Source: ZAX-1 sp046533095 (GTDB lineage Bacteria; Bacillota; Clostridia; Lachnospirales; Lachnospiraceae). Taken from it: a stretch of 64,000 bases of DNA. Below, piece after piece: positions 25,019-34,260 of this stretch (positions within the stretch are counted from its first letter, which is position 1; each line of letters begins with the position of its first letter). The DNA is taken from positions 1-64,000 of the forward strand of contig JAJQRA010000001.1 in assembly GCA_046533095.1 (NCBI GenBank), read 5' to 3'. Made by a program: the position numbers and the translations under genes. The notes under the pieces were generated by a model that saw nothing but the letters and a program-made list of their open reading frames with translations, was not told where the DNA came from and did not search any database.

Positions 25019-26455
25019 CTACTTTGTGCCATGCTTTTTTATAGGACCTTCCAACCTCTTTGTATACAGCATCTCAAAAGCCGCTATCGCATATTTTCTG
25101 GTATCGGCCGGCTCTATAATCAAATCCACATAGCCTCTTTTAGCTGCCGCAATTACATTCGACTGCAACGCATCATATTCTTTCGCCTTTTGCGCAACTA
25201 CTTGTGCATCTTCCTCTGCATACATGATTTTCGCCGCAAGCTTTGCATCCATCATGCCAATTTTACTGTCTTTCCATGCATAGGTCAAATCAGTGCCAAG
25301 CGCTTTTGAATTAAAAATGACGTATGCGCTTCCATAGGCATTTCCTGTAATGATATTTACTTTCGGTACCGTTGCATTGGCAAACGCATAGGTTAAGCGG
25401 GCAAGCGCATGGGCAAGTCCTTTTTCTGAACACATAGAGGAGTCAAAACCTTCTATATTCGTAAGCGTTATGACCGGAATGTCAAAGGCATCGCAAAACT
25501 GTACAAAATCGGCTGCCTTGTTACACCCTCTTACATTTAATACTGGTTCAAAATGTTCTATTTCTTCTCCATCCGCATTATGTATCTGCGTACATGGAGC
25601 TACTGCACCTACGGTCATTCCATTTAATTTAATAAATCCCGTTACCATGCTTTGGTCGTAGTCTGCCTTTGCCTCTATAAACGTATGGTCATCTGAAATG
25701 TGGGAAAGCACTAGTCTTGCATCGCCCTTTATTGCGGCAATCCCCTCACAGGTCCGGTTTAAATCATCGGTGCATTCGTCCTGGTATCCACCCTTTGCAT
25801 TGTTGTCCGGCAAAATCGATACCAGTTCCCTGATTGCACGAAGGATCTCCTGCGTTGATCCGGTTCCATCAAAATTCCCACTGTATTTGCTTTGATATTC
25901 TGCACCGGCGGTGTCGCATTTTTCTACTGTATTTCCTGGAATGGCATTCGGGGAATTTACAAATACGCTTCCATTTTTGCTTTCTATATAAGCAAAATCA
26001 CAAAGGGCCGATACGACCGACAGTCCACCGCCACAGGTTCCAAATACAGCGCAGATTTGTGGAATGACACCACTTGCCGCCACCTGCCTGCTATAGATTT
26101 CACCAAATCCATGTAGTGCATCTACAGATTCTTGTAGTCGTATCCCGGCACAGTCAATGAAGCCAATAATCGGTGCGCCCATCTTCATCGCCATATCATA
26201 GATCGCCGCAATCTTCTTACTGTGCATTTCACCGATTGTCCCATTTAGCACGTCGGCATCCTGACTATAGACATACACAAGATTTCCGGCAATTAATCCA
26301 TACCCGGTGACAACTCCATCAGAAGGGGCATCCACCTGTTTTAGGTTAAAATCCGTGCTTCTTGCCGCCACCAAAGAACCAATCTCCATAAAGCTTTTGT
26401 CGTCTAGTAATCCGGAAATTCTCTGCCTTGCTAAGTTATCCGTCGTATTGCTCAT
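25019..26455 (-). CDS. Acyl-CoA carboxyltransferase (MmdA/12S type)
   Basis: A 478-residue crotonase-fold carboxyltransferase, first gene of the operon. The N-terminal half has RQRISGLLDDKSFMEIG, GFIDCAGIRLQES and the oxyanion segment FGTCGGGLSVVSAL; the C-terminal half has LTNIEGFDSS and ITGNAYGSAYVIFNSKALGTDLTYAW. Both halves match methylmalonyl-CoA decarboxylase alpha/propionyl-CoA carboxylase beta. It removes carboxyl from an acyl-CoA (methylmalonyl-CoA most likely; glutaconyl-CoA or malonyl-CoA possible) and gives it to biotin. It is slightly shorter than the ~510 residues usual for MmdA. A GGAGGG site and a strong promoter lie upstream. Confidence 0.88.
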   Translation of the reverse strand: MSNTTDNLARQRISGLLDDKSFMEIGSLVAARSTDFNLKQVDAPSDGVVTGYGLIAGNLVYVYSQDADVLNGTIGEMHSKKIAAIYDMAMKMGAPIIGFIDCAGIRLQESVDALHGFGEIYSRQVAASGVIPQICAVFGTCGGGLSVVSALCDFAYIESKNGSVFVNSPNAIPGNTVEKCDTAGAEYQSKYSGNFDGTGSTQEILRAIRELVSILPDNNAKGGYQDECTDDLNRTCEGIAAIKGDARLVLSHISDDHTFIEAKADYDQSMVTGFIKLNGMTVGAVAPCTQIHNADGEEIEHFEPVLNVRGCNKAADFVQFCDAFDIPVITLTNIEGFDSSMCSEKGLAHALARLTYAFANATVPKVNIITGNAYGSAYVIFNSKALGTDLTYAWKDSKIGMMDAKLAAKIMYAEEDAQVVAQKAKEYDALQSNVIAAAKRGYVDLIIEPADTRKYAIAAFEMLYTKRLEGPIKKHGTK

Positions 26456-26502
26456 GTTTAGCCCTCCATATATAAATTATTACGAAATTTTCTTCCAGTG
26501 TA

Positions 26503-26531
26503 ATTATAGTACTTTTCAACTATTTATTCAA
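26503..26531 (-). promoter_or_regulatory. Promoter of the decarboxylase operon
   Basis: TTGAAT (26526-26531) and consensus TATAAT (26503-26508) are 17 bases apart on the minus strand, about 50 bp upstream of the carboxyltransferase ATG. Confidence 0.75.
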
Positions 26532-26712
26532 TAGGATTTTGTTAATTTTTTCACTATGTATGTTAAGTTTAGAAAAATCACGCAATCGTAGGCAGGACCA
26601 TATTGCAGGCAGATTGCCGAACGTCTCATTATTATTTAAAATTTAAAAGTGGCTTTGCGACACTAGACTATGCATAGCAGCCGTCTATAAGTATGGTCCT
26701 TTCTGGATTTTG

Positions 26713-26751
26713 CATGGAAATCTTGACTTCTATGGAATTTCCATGTATTAT
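26713..26751 (+). promoter_or_regulatory. aroF promoter overlapped by an inverted repeat (operator candidate)
   Basis: TTGACT (26723-26728) and TATTAT (26746-26751) have a 17-base spacer. A perfect 9-base inverted repeat, CATGGAAAT (26713-26721) and ATTTCCATG (26737-26745), brackets the -35 and ends at the -10. A repressor bound there would block polymerase. No T-box or Trp-type attenuator was recognised in the 130-base leader. The DNA between here and the opposite promoter (26532-26712) shows nothing else clear. Confidence 0.65.
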
Positions 26752-26884
26752 GATTTAGAGTAATTTTGCCACACAAAAGCTGTGTATAAAAGAGGCAGCC
26801 ACGAAGTTGTGCAAGGATATATCGCCAATGGAGTATGCGCAAATGAAGTATCTATCAATTGATTCGGAAAGAAAAGAGGGGCAT

Positions 26885-27904
26885 ATGATTATCGTTATGA
26901 AGCCACGTGCAACACAAGAAGCAGTGGATTTTGTATTAAAGCATGTAGAGGGAAATGGACTGACGGCACATTTGTCTAAGGGCGAAGAAGTGACAATTAT
27001 CGGAGTTGTCGGTGATAAATCAAAATTGGATACTCGTTTTATCGAAGTGAACCCCTATGTGGAAAAAATTGTTGCAATCACAGAAAGCTATAAGCTTTCT
27101 AATAAGAAGTTCCACCCGGAGCCTACTACCTTTCAATTAAATCAACATACGTCAATCGGTTTTAACAATATGACGATTATAGCGGGTCCTTGTGCTGTTG
27201 AAACGCAAGAGCAGCTCCTTTCGATTGCCCATGCGGTCAAAAAATCCGGCGCTACCATTTTGCGGGGCGGGGCCTTTAAGCCAAGGACTTCCCCCTACTC
27301 GTTTCAAGGGTTAGAGGAAGAAGGGCTTAAATATATGCATACGGCGGCAAATGAAGCAAAACTTGAAACGATATGTGAAGTAACCAGTTCTTATGCTGTC
27401 GGCTTAGCTGTCAAATATGTAGATATGCTACAGATTGGGGCACGAAATATGCAGAATTTTGAACTTTTAAAAGAAGCCGGGAAATCCGGACTCCCGGTTT
27501 TATTAAAACGAGGGCTTTCCGCAACCATTGACGAATGGCTAAATGCCGCAGAATATATTATCTCAGAGGGGAATAAAAATGTCGCACTTTGTGAACGGGG
27601 TATTCGGACTTTTGAAACAGCGACACGCAATACTTTGGATCTAAGTGCCGTCTGCGTGCTGAAAGAGAAAACCCATTTGCCCATATTCGTTGATCCAAGC
27701 CATGCGACGGGCGTACGTTCCTATATAGAGCCACTTGCGAAAGCCGCGGTTGCCTGCGGTGTAGACGGGCTTATGATCGAGGTGCATAACGATCCGGCAC
27801 ATGCGCTTTCAGATGGTCCCCAATCCTTGGATTTTGAAGCATTTCAAACACTGATGGAGCATTTGCAGCCTTATATCAAGCTTTCGGGGAGGATACTTTC
27901 ATGA
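26885..27904 (+). CDS. aroF: 3-deoxy-7-phosphoheptulonate (DAHP) synthase
   Basis: A 339-residue type I-beta DAHP synthase, which joins PEP and erythrose-4-phosphate to begin aromatic biosynthesis. Residues ~1-70 are the ferredoxin-like N-terminal regulatory domain (MIIVMKPRATQEAVDFVLKHVE), and the rest is the TIM barrel with IAGPCAVETQEQL, GGAFKPRTSPYSFQG, QIGARNMQNFELLK, LLKRG and FVDPSHATG. The start at 26885 follows AAGAGGGG; an extension to 26807 has no binding site. First gene of aroF-tyrA-aroA. Confidence 0.95.
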   Translation: MIIVMKPRATQEAVDFVLKHVEGNGLTAHLSKGEEVTIIGVVGDKSKLDTRFIEVNPYVEKIVAITESYKLSNKKFHPEPTTFQLNQHTSIGFNNMTIIAGPCAVETQEQLLSIAHAVKKSGATILRGGAFKPRTSPYSFQGLEEEGLKYMHTAANEAKLETICEVTSSYAVGLAVKYVDMLQIGARNMQNFELLKEAGKSGLPVLLKRGLSATIDEWLNAAEYIISEGNKNVALCERGIRTFETATRNTLDLSAVCVLKEKTHLPIFVDPSHATGVRSYIEPLAKAAVACGVDGLMIEVHNDPAHALSDGPQSLDFEAFQTLMEHLQPYIKLSGRILS

Positions 27905-27951
27905 TTGCTCGATTGGCTTCATCTAGCAATCTTTTTCAAGGGGGTATTTAA

Positions 27952-29049
27952 ATGATTCCTGCTAAAATTGGGTTTATCGGTTTGGGCTTAATTGGAGGAA
28001 CTTTAGCAAAAACGGTTCATCGTATTTACCCCGAACTTCAGATCGTTGCATACGATACCGATGCGAAAGCATTAAACGAGCCTCTTTTAGAAAAAGTTAT
28101 CACAAAAGCCTGTACAAAAATTGACGATTCCTTTTCGGACTGCCAATATATTTTTTTATGTGCCCCTGTCAAAAAAAATACTGCTATTTTACAGACATTG
28201 TCTATCTATGCAAACGCTTCCTGTATTTTAACCGATGTAGGAAGCGTGAAAGGCTCCGTTCATCGTGAAATAGACCGCCTTTCCTTGAATGCCTATTTTA
28301 TTGGGGGGCACCCAATGGCAGGATCTGAAAAAAGCGGCTATGCAAATGCCACCGCCTTTTTACTTGAAAATGTCTATTACATTGTGACGCCCGGAAAAGA
28401 AGTCCCTTGCCAGACAGTCGCTACATTTGTAGATTTTATAAGCTCCCTTGGGGCAATCCCGCTATTGCTTGATTATGCGGAACATGATTTTATGACCGCC
28501 GCTGTCAGCCATCTCCCCCATATTCTGGCTGCAAGCCTTGTAAATCTGATACAGGAGCTTGATAACAGCGAGGAAACGATGAAAGCAATCGCTGCCGGGG
28601 GATTTAAAGATATTACAAGGATTGCATCCTCCTCTCCTGCCATGTGGCAGGAAATCTGCCTTACCAATCAAGAGCAGATCCTAAAGCTTTTGAATGCTTT
28701 TATTGCATCGCTGTCACGTATTAAAGAAGAAATCTCCGAGAAAAAGGAAACTGATATTTTTTCATTTTTCCAAAGTGCGAAAGATTACCGGGATTCTATC
28801 GCTGTTGGGAAAACCGGTCCTATACTGGCTGTCTATGAGCTATACTGCGATTTAATCGATGAGGCCGGTGGCATTGCCACACTTGCTACGATTCTTGCAA
28901 GTAATCGTATCAATATCAAAAACATTGGCATCCTTCATAATCGTGAATTTGAAGAGGGCGTGCTACGTATTGAGCTATATGACAAAGATGCCCTACAACG
29001 TTCGATTGTACTTTTACGAAAATACAGGTATATTGTCTATGAAAGATAA
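27952..29049 (+). CDS. tyrA: Prephenate dehydrogenase with C-terminal ACT domain
   Basis: A 365-residue NAD-dependent prephenate dehydrogenase of tyrosine synthesis. The Rossmann loop is IGFIGLGLIGGTLAKTV, the active-site segment is GGHPMAGSEKSGYANA, and VSHLPHILAASL follows. The last ~75 residues (IATLATILASNRINIKNIGILHNREFEEGVLRIEL) form an ACT domain, expected to bind tyrosine for feedback inhibition. It follows aroF by 47 bp with a GGGGG site. Confidence 0.95.
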   Translation: MIPAKIGFIGLGLIGGTLAKTVHRIYPELQIVAYDTDAKALNEPLLEKVITKACTKIDDSFSDCQYIFLCAPVKKNTAILQTLSIYANASCILTDVGSVKGSVHREIDRLSLNAYFIGGHPMAGSEKSGYANATAFLLENVYYIVTPGKEVPCQTVATFVDFISSLGAIPLLLDYAEHDFMTAAVSHLPHILAASLVNLIQELDNSEETMKAIAAGGFKDITRIASSSPAMWQEICLTNQEQILKLLNAFIASLSRIKEEISEKKETDIFSFFQSAKDYRDSIAVGKTGPILAVYELYCDLIDEAGGIATLATILASNRINIKNIGILHNREFEEGVLRIELYDKDALQRSIVLLRKYRYIVYER

Positions 29050-29139
29050 ATTTTTTTGCTAAATCAGATAAACAAAAAATGGATGAAATCTTACATTGAA
29101 TTTTAGATAAATAGGAATGAAACATCAAAGGAGTTTTTT

Positions 29140-30423
29140 ATGCAGATACAAATTCGTAAAGCAAGTTATTTAAAGGGCGAAGTTTCCATCCCCGGAGATA
29201 AATCCATTTCACATCGGGGGATTATGTTTGGGGCAATCTCAAATGGGCTGACTGAAATCACAAATTTCCTCCAAGGCGCCGACTGCCTCTCTACGATTTC
29301 TTGCTTTGAAAAGCTTGGGATTCAAATCCAAAACAAGGGCAACACGGTCTACATACATGGCAAAGGCCTACATGGGCTTGCCGCACCGTCTAAACTGTTA
29401 GATGTAGGAAATAGTGGGACGACCATTCGCCTTATTTCCGGTATCCTCTGTGGACAATCTTTTAAAACTACGTTAACTGGTGATTTTTCTATACAAAAGC
29501 GCCCCATGAATCGCATTTTTACCCCACTATCCATGATGGGCGCACAGATAGAAAGCCTAGCACAAGAAAACTTTGCTCCATTTACCATTCATGGAAGTAC
29601 GTTGGCCGGTATCCATTATTATTCTCCAGTGGCATCTGCACAAGTAAAATCAGCGGTTTTATTGGCAGGCCTTTATGGAGATAGTACCACGAAGGTTACA
29701 GAGCCTGTTGCCAGCAGAAATCATACGGAACTTATGCTGTCTGCCTTTGGTGCTACGGTAACTGTTCAAAACAAAACAGCTTCCATTGAACCAAATCCGA
29801 TGTTAAGCGGACAGAAAATTGAAGTTCCGGGTGATATTTCATCCGCTGCCTACTTCATTGTGGCAGGCCTTATTATGCCAAATTCTGAAATTCTGATTCA
29901 AAATGTCGGCATCAATTCTACTAGGGACGGTATGATTAGAGTGGCAAGGAATATGGGCGGTAATTTGACTTTTTTAAATAAGCGTATGATAAGCGGTGAG
30001 CCTGTTGCAGACTTGCTGGTAACATCAAGCAGCCTGCATGGCATCACCATATGCGGCGATATCATTCCCACACTCATAGATGAAATTCCGGCAATCGCAG
30101 TTATGGCCGCTTTCGCAGAGGGTGAAACCATCATCAAAGATGCACAAGAACTAAAGGTGAAAGAATCAAACCGTATTGATTCTGTTGTAAACAACTTGAC
30201 CCGTATGGGTGCTAAAATCAAAGCTACCGATGACGGAATGGTGATTGACGGAGGTCCTCCCTTAAGGGGCTGTGAAATCGAGACAAATGCAGACCACCGC
30301 ATTGCAATGTCATTTGCAGTGGCCGGACTAGCTGCACAGGGGGACACGATACTAAAAGACGGAGAATGCGTCACAGTCTCCTATCCGAAGTTCTATCAAG
30401 ACTTAATGAAATTGGGTAGGTAA
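29140..30423 (+). CDS. aroA: EPSP synthase (3-phosphoshikimate 1-carboxyvinyltransferase)
   Basis: A 427-residue enzyme joining PEP and shikimate-3-phosphate. Motifs are IPGDKSISHRGIMFGAI, VGNSGTTIRLISGIL, KRPMNRIFTPLSMMGA, SAQVKSAVLLAGLY and KESNRIDSVV, with ADHRIAMSFAVAGL near the end. The residues around GNSGTTIR differ from the GNAGTxxR of plant and E. coli enzymes, so class II membership is possible but not proven. Last gene of the aromatic operon; 91 bp separate it from tyrA. No strong terminator was found in 30424-30507. Confidence 0.95.
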   Translation: MQIQIRKASYLKGEVSIPGDKSISHRGIMFGAISNGLTEITNFLQGADCLSTISCFEKLGIQIQNKGNTVYIHGKGLHGLAAPSKLLDVGNSGTTIRLISGILCGQSFKTTLTGDFSIQKRPMNRIFTPLSMMGAQIESLAQENFAPFTIHGSTLAGIHYYSPVASAQVKSAVLLAGLYGDSTTKVTEPVASRNHTELMLSAFGATVTVQNKTASIEPNPMLSGQKIEVPGDISSAAYFIVAGLIMPNSEILIQNVGINSTRDGMIRVARNMGGNLTFLNKRMISGEPVADLLVTSSSLHGITICGDIIPTLIDEIPAIAVMAAFAEGETIIKDAQELKVKESNRIDSVVNNLTRMGAKIKATDDGMVIDGGPPLRGCEIETNADHRIAMSFAVAGLAAQGDTILKDGECVTVSYPKFYQDLMKLGR

Positions 30424-30507
30424 AGGAAACAAGAATTTTTCCATCAATCAGTTCTTGTATTCTAGCATTAGCTCTTCAACTGATGTTTTAAATTTATCTT
30501 TTCCTGT

Positions 30508-31860
30508 TTAACGGTCCTGCTGTTTATCTAGATCCATTTTTTTGCCTGCGCAAGCGATAAGTTCCTCAATGCCTACCCCATCATCTGGATAAACGGCAAG
30601 TCCTTTGCTAAATGTCAAATAAAATCCTTTCTGCCTCTCTAGATATATTTTATCCCTAAATTCATTTTCAACATTTTCCCAAAACAAATCTACGTCCTCC
30701 TGTCCCTTTGTATCCGGACAAACAAGGATGAATTCATCGCCACCAATACGTGATAAAATATCGTTATCCGCCATGCAAGCTTTTATCTTTTCACAAAATA
30801 GCACCAAAATATCATCTCCAACTTTCGGGTCATAGGTATCATTGATTTGTGTAAAGTGATTTAAATCAATATAATATAGCCAAAATTTTTGATTTTCCAA
30901 AATCAAGTGTTCCAATTTGTCGAACAAACCCCTACGGTTGCATGTCTGCGTCAATATATCCGTATCTACTGTTTGTTCTAATTTTATTTTTTCTACTTTT
31001 AGCTCCTCATTCTTCTGTACAATAAATGCCACCAGAAAGCTCATGAAGATTCCACATAGGATTAATACCCAGTATTCTTGGTAATGGTACCATTTTTTTG
31101 TCATTGCAATACGAAAATTCCAGGTTGCATTTAAGATATTAATTTCCTTTTCCATATAGTTTTCATTTTTCTGCCCCCATAGCACACTTCTTGCAATGAC
31201 CTGCTTTTCATTGTCATCTGGATTGATTCTCCATATTTGATAAGAATAGCCCTGTGCTTCCAGTAAATGCAAGCTTACCTCCTCAAGTACTTGAGGGTAT
31301 TTTAATGTGATCGTTACCAATCCCCAAAAATATTTATTGCCCTCTTGCGATTCTAGCCATACCGGAAGCCTTCCTACTAATCCCTCTCCTCCCTGTACGA
31401 GCGTAAAAGGACCTCCAAATACAAGCTGATCCATCTCTTTTGCCAAGATTGCCTCTTTATTGCCTGCCCCTTCTCCCAGCAAATCATAGCCAATTAAAGA
31501 CTCATTCCCTTCTTGTGGGTATACTTTCGCTACGACGCCGTCCGGTGCAAAAAGCATACATAAGATAGACGGATCGTCCATAATTGATTCTGCCAACGTA
31601 TCAAATTCGCCCAGTTTTCCATTATTTTGAGTAACAACGGCAGATAACGCCTCTGTTTTATATAATAGCCTTGATATGATCTCTTCTATCTTTCTACTAT
31701 TTTCCGTGATTACCTGCTCCATTGTCATTTTTTCCAAATTTGATTTATTAGAAATGAATATACTAATCATGATGACAAAAACAATGATCGTTAAGAGAAA
31801 AACAATCATTGCCTTCTTGCCAATTTGCTTTGTATCTCTATTTGTTATTTTACCTTCCAT
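30508..31860 (-). CDS. Membrane diguanylate cyclase (CHASE-GGDEF)
   Basis: A 450-residue sensor enzyme. Transmembrane helices lie at ~18-36 and ~263-282. The extracytoplasmic region between contains MLFAPDGVVAKVYPQEGNESLIGYDLL, typical of a CHASE ligand domain. The C-terminal GGDEF domain has DTDILTQTCNRRGLFDKL, YIDLNHFTQINDTYDPKVGDD and an intact SRIGGDEF (373-377), so c-di-GMP synthesis is expected. No RxxD inhibitory site is visible upstream of GGDEF. It is close to the PilZ-GT2 synthase (35140-37578), which would read its product. The ATG follows GGAGGAGAC. Confidence 0.92.
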   Translation of the reverse strand: MEGKITNRDTKQIGKKAMIVFLLTIIVFVIMISIFISNKSNLEKMTMEQVITENSRKIEEIISRLLYKTEALSAVVTQNNGKLGEFDTLAESIMDDPSILCMLFAPDGVVAKVYPQEGNESLIGYDLLGEGAGNKEAILAKEMDQLVFGGPFTLVQGGEGLVGRLPVWLESQEGNKYFWGLVTITLKYPQVLEEVSLHLLEAQGYSYQIWRINPDDNEKQVIARSVLWGQKNENYMEKEINILNATWNFRIAMTKKWYHYQEYWVLILCGIFMSFLVAFIVQKNEELKVEKIKLEQTVDTDILTQTCNRRGLFDKLEHLILENQKFWLYYIDLNHFTQINDTYDPKVGDDILVLFCEKIKACMADNDILSRIGGDEFILVCPDTKGQEDVDLFWENVENEFRDKIYLERQKGFYLTFSKGLAVYPDDGVGIEELIACAGKKMDLDKQQDR

Positions 31861-31885
31861 GTCTCCTCCATATAAGCTACTTTAC

Positions 31886-31971
31886 TTAGGCGCTTGCGAA
31901 ACGTCACACCCTGCATACACCTATCCTGAAAAAGCAATTAAAAATTTTTTCGTCGTTTCGCAATTACCTAA
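31886..31971. repeat. Long-loop inverted repeat in the diguanylate cyclase leader
   Basis: TTAGGCGCTTGCGAAACG (31886-31903) pairs with CGTTTCGCAATTACCTAA (31954-31971) at 15 of 18 positions around a 50-base loop. A direct TAAGYTACTTTACT also flanks it on both sides. It does not carry the conserved features of known c-di-GMP riboswitches. Beyond it, 31972-32265 has the direct repeat listed next and an A/T-rich stretch. Confidence 0.55.
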
Positions 31972-32017
31972 GTTACTTTACTATTCATTATATTCACATG
32001 ATACGATAATGACTTCA

Positions 32018-32103
32018 TAATCATCATAACCTTGCGGGGGATGCACTGGAAATTGCAGAAAAATCAGTGCTAAATCATCATAACCCTGCGGGGGATACGC
32101 ACT
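32018..32103. repeat. Direct repeat, ~29 bp, period 54
   Basis: AATCATCATAACCTTGCGGGGGATGCAC (from ~32019) recurs as AATCATCATAACCCTGCGGGGGATACGCAC (from ~32073). One of the recurrent intergenic duplications of this window, in the gap between the diguanylate cyclase start and the deacetylase end. Confidence 0.8.
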
Positions 32104-32267
32104 CGCTTGGTTCACTCATATTATACCATTTATTAGAGAAAATTTCAATTAAAAAAAGATTGCACACTTTTTTTCGTAAAAATATATTAAATTAAATCAA
32201 ATCTTAATTTTTTCTGACTGTATCTGACCAGCTACCATTAAAACTCTACCTATAATATAATAAAGAA

Positions 32268-32318
32268 TCCTCTCGGAGGGTTTTTGTATGATAGGAGCAT
32301 TTCCCTATAATATGAAAA
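32268..32318. repeat. Dispersed hairpin repeat (copy 1)
   Basis: CCTCTCGGAGGGTTTTTG followed by TATGATAGGAGCATTTCC is shared with 49092-49142 (CCTCCCGAAGGGTTTTTG then TATGATAGGAGCACTTTCC). In both places GTATGATAGGA pairs with a downstream TCCTAT-ATAC-like arm. Both copies lie next to an intrinsic terminator. Function unknown. Confidence 0.6.
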
Positions 32319-32376
32319 AGGGACTGTTGTCCAATGCTAATTTCCATTGCATTGGACAACAAATCCCCTTTTATTT
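32319..32376. terminator. Strong intrinsic terminator after the deacetylase gene
   Basis: GTTGTCCAATGC and GCATTGGACAAC form a perfect 12-base stem extended by GGGA/TCCC, with A-run and T-run on opposite sides. It can act in both directions. It lies ~20 bp past the 3' end of the minus-strand deacetylase gene. Confidence 0.85.
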
Positions 32377-32393
32377 CTTATTTCTTTTATTCC

Positions 32394-33161
32394 TTATGCT
32401 ATTCCTTCTAAACTTTTAAATTCATAACCCATTCCTCTATATTCGGCAATCAGGTCTTTTAGAATTTTCGCATTTGTTTTGGAAGTGCTATGAAGCAATA
32501 ATATGGTACCGGGATGGACACGCGGTATTAATTTTGCAAATGCCTGTTCTTTGGTTGGTTGATCATTTACATTCCAATCTACATAGGCAAGGCTCCAAAA
32601 TATCGTTTTGTAGCCTAGTTCTTTTGCCATTTTAAGGTTTGATTCACTGTATTTTCCCTGTGGCGGCCGGTAGAATTTGGACATCTGTTTTCCGGTTACG
32701 TTAAAAAAATGTTCTTCCGTTTCTGCAAGTTCTTTTGCAAAAGCTTCTTTGCTTGATAGTGCCGACATATCCGGATGGTGCATCGTGTGGTTTCCTACGA
32801 TATGGCCTTCGGCTATCATTTGTTTTACAAGCGCAGGGTTATCCCTTACATAAGTCCCTACAAGGAAAAATGTTGCGGGAACACTCGATTCCTTTAAAAC
32901 ATTTAGAATCTCTTTGGTATATCCATTTTCATATCCGGCATCAAATGTTAGATAAATGACCTTATCATCACCACTGCCGACAAAAAATGCATCGTGTTCC
33001 TTTAATTTTTCTGCCGACGTATTGCCTGTCGGTTTTGCTCCGGACGTTCCATAGCCAAGTCCCCAATTCCCTTCGTTTGCCAAAACAGCACTTGGCGTAC
33101 ATAAAAATATGAGTGACATTGCAACGATTGACTTTGTAATATTTTTCATAAATCCCTTCAT
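32394..33161 (-). CDS. pdaA: Polysaccharide deacetylase, PdaA-like
   Basis: A 255-residue secreted deacetylase. A signal peptide (residues ~1-28, ending SAVLANEG) precedes a NodB domain. Motifs are IYLTFDAGYENGYT (motif 1 with the DA variant typical of the PdaA group), VGNHTMHHPDMS (zinc His pair), KFYRPPQGKYSE and ILLLHSTSK. PdaA-type enzymes deacetylate N-acetylmuramic acid to form muramic delta-lactam in spore cortex, so this is a mild hint of sporulation ability. The start at 33161 is chosen because GGAGGTGATGATA precedes it. Confidence 0.88.
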   Translation of the reverse strand: MKGFMKNITKSIVAMSLIFLCTPSAVLANEGNWGLGYGTSGAKPTGNTSAEKLKEHDAFFVGSGDDKVIYLTFDAGYENGYTKEILNVLKESSVPATFFLVGTYVRDNPALVKQMIAEGHIVGNHTMHHPDMSALSSKEAFAKELAETEEHFFNVTGKQMSKFYRPPQGKYSESNLKMAKELGYKTIFWSLAYVDWNVNDQPTKEQAFAKLIPRVHPGTILLLHSTSKTNAKILKDLIAEYRGMGYEFKSLEGIA

Positions 33162-33324
33162 TATCATCACCTCCGAACATGATAGGCTATGCAATTTTCA
33201 AATTTTTAGACAAGGATTTATTGGAAATTCTTCCGAATCGCATATTGCTATAAAATAAAGCTTTTTCTGCGAATAAATATATTATTTATTGTAATAATAA
33301 ATGTAAAACATGGGAGGGTTTGCA

Positions 33325-34260
33325 ATGTTTACAGATAGGCAGTTAACGAAAGCATATGAAAATGCCAAGATAGAATATTTTGACCAAAATTCCAAATATA
33401 TTTTTTTTAGCGATTTGCACAGGGGGGATGACAGTGTTTCTGATGAATTTACCAGAAATCAACCTGTCCTCTTACATGCGCTTGACTATTACTATCATAA
33501 TGACTATACCTACGTGGAATTAGGCGATGGAGATGAGCTTTGGGAATATCCTGATTTTAAACATATTCGAATGGCACACAGCGATATTTTTACTGCTTTA
33601 AAAAATTTTTATGACCAAAAAAAGCTTGTCCTTATTTATGGAAACCACAACATTTATCTGAAAAAGCAACGTTATTTGAGAAAAAATTATTTTCGCTATT
33701 ATGACGAGTACCGCCTTTCTTCCTTCCCGCTGTTTCCTAAAATAAAAGCTTATGAGGCGATTGTTTTAAAGCACAAGCATACGGGGCAAGAAATTTTTGC
33801 AGTACATGGGCATCAAGGCGATTTTTTCAATGACCAGTTCTGGTTTCTGTCCATGATAGCATTGCGGTATTTCTGGCGGTACTTGCATGTCGTTGGATTC
33901 CGCAATCCTGCAAGCCCGGCAAAAAATGTCTATAAGCGGCATAAAATAGAGAAAAATTATAAGAAGTGGATTCATAAGCATCAGCAAATGCTCATATGTG
34001 GGCATACACATAGACCGAGGTTTCCGATTGCGAAAGAACTGCCTTATTTTAACACGGGATGCTGTATCCACACAAAAGGAATTTCCGGTATCGAGATTTT
34101 AAATGGCAAAATTTTAATGGTCAATTGGCGCGTTAAGGCAAATGAACAAGGCACCCTTCAAATCATTCGCTCCATTGTAAAAGGGCCAGAAGCGATTAAA
34201 AAGTACCGTTGGGATCGACCCTCTCTTTTTCGTCCTTATGAATCGTCCCTTTGCCGATAA
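33325..34260 (+). CDS. Metallophosphoesterase (calcineurin-like)
   Basis: A 311-residue protein with all calcineurin-fold metal motifs: FSDLHRGDD, LGDGDELWE, IYGNHNIYL, FAVHGHQGDFF and LICGHTHRPRF. LGDGDEL replaces the common GDxxD order. The substrate is unknown; the fold includes UDP-diacylglucosamine pyrophosphohydrolases and nucleotide phosphodiesterases. The start at 33325 has GGGAGGG six bases upstream. Its last 65 bp overlap the 3' end of the convergent CPBP protease gene. Confidence 0.88.
   Translation: MFTDRQLTKAYENAKIEYFDQNSKYIFFSDLHRGDDSVSDEFTRNQPVLLHALDYYYHNDYTYVELGDGDELWEYPDFKHIRMAHSDIFTALKNFYDQKKLVLIYGNHNIYLKKQRYLRKNYFRYYDEYRLSSFPLFPKIKAYEAIVLKHKHTGQEIFAVHGHQGDFFNDQFWFLSMIALRYFWRYLHVVGFRNPASPAKNVYKRHKIEKNYKKWIHKHQQMLICGHTHRPRFPIAKELPYFNTGCCIHTKGISGIEILNGKILMVNWRVKANEQGTLQIIRSIVKGPEAIKKYRWDRPSLFRPYESSLCR

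Noticed and set aside
26752..26884. T-box or amino-acid attenuator before aroF
   Set aside because: No T-box consensus, terminator hairpin or leader peptide rich in Trp/Phe/Tyr was found.
31861..32110. c-di-GMP riboswitch before the diguanylate cyclase
   Set aside because: The inverted repeat lacks the conserved GEMM-type sequence blocks.
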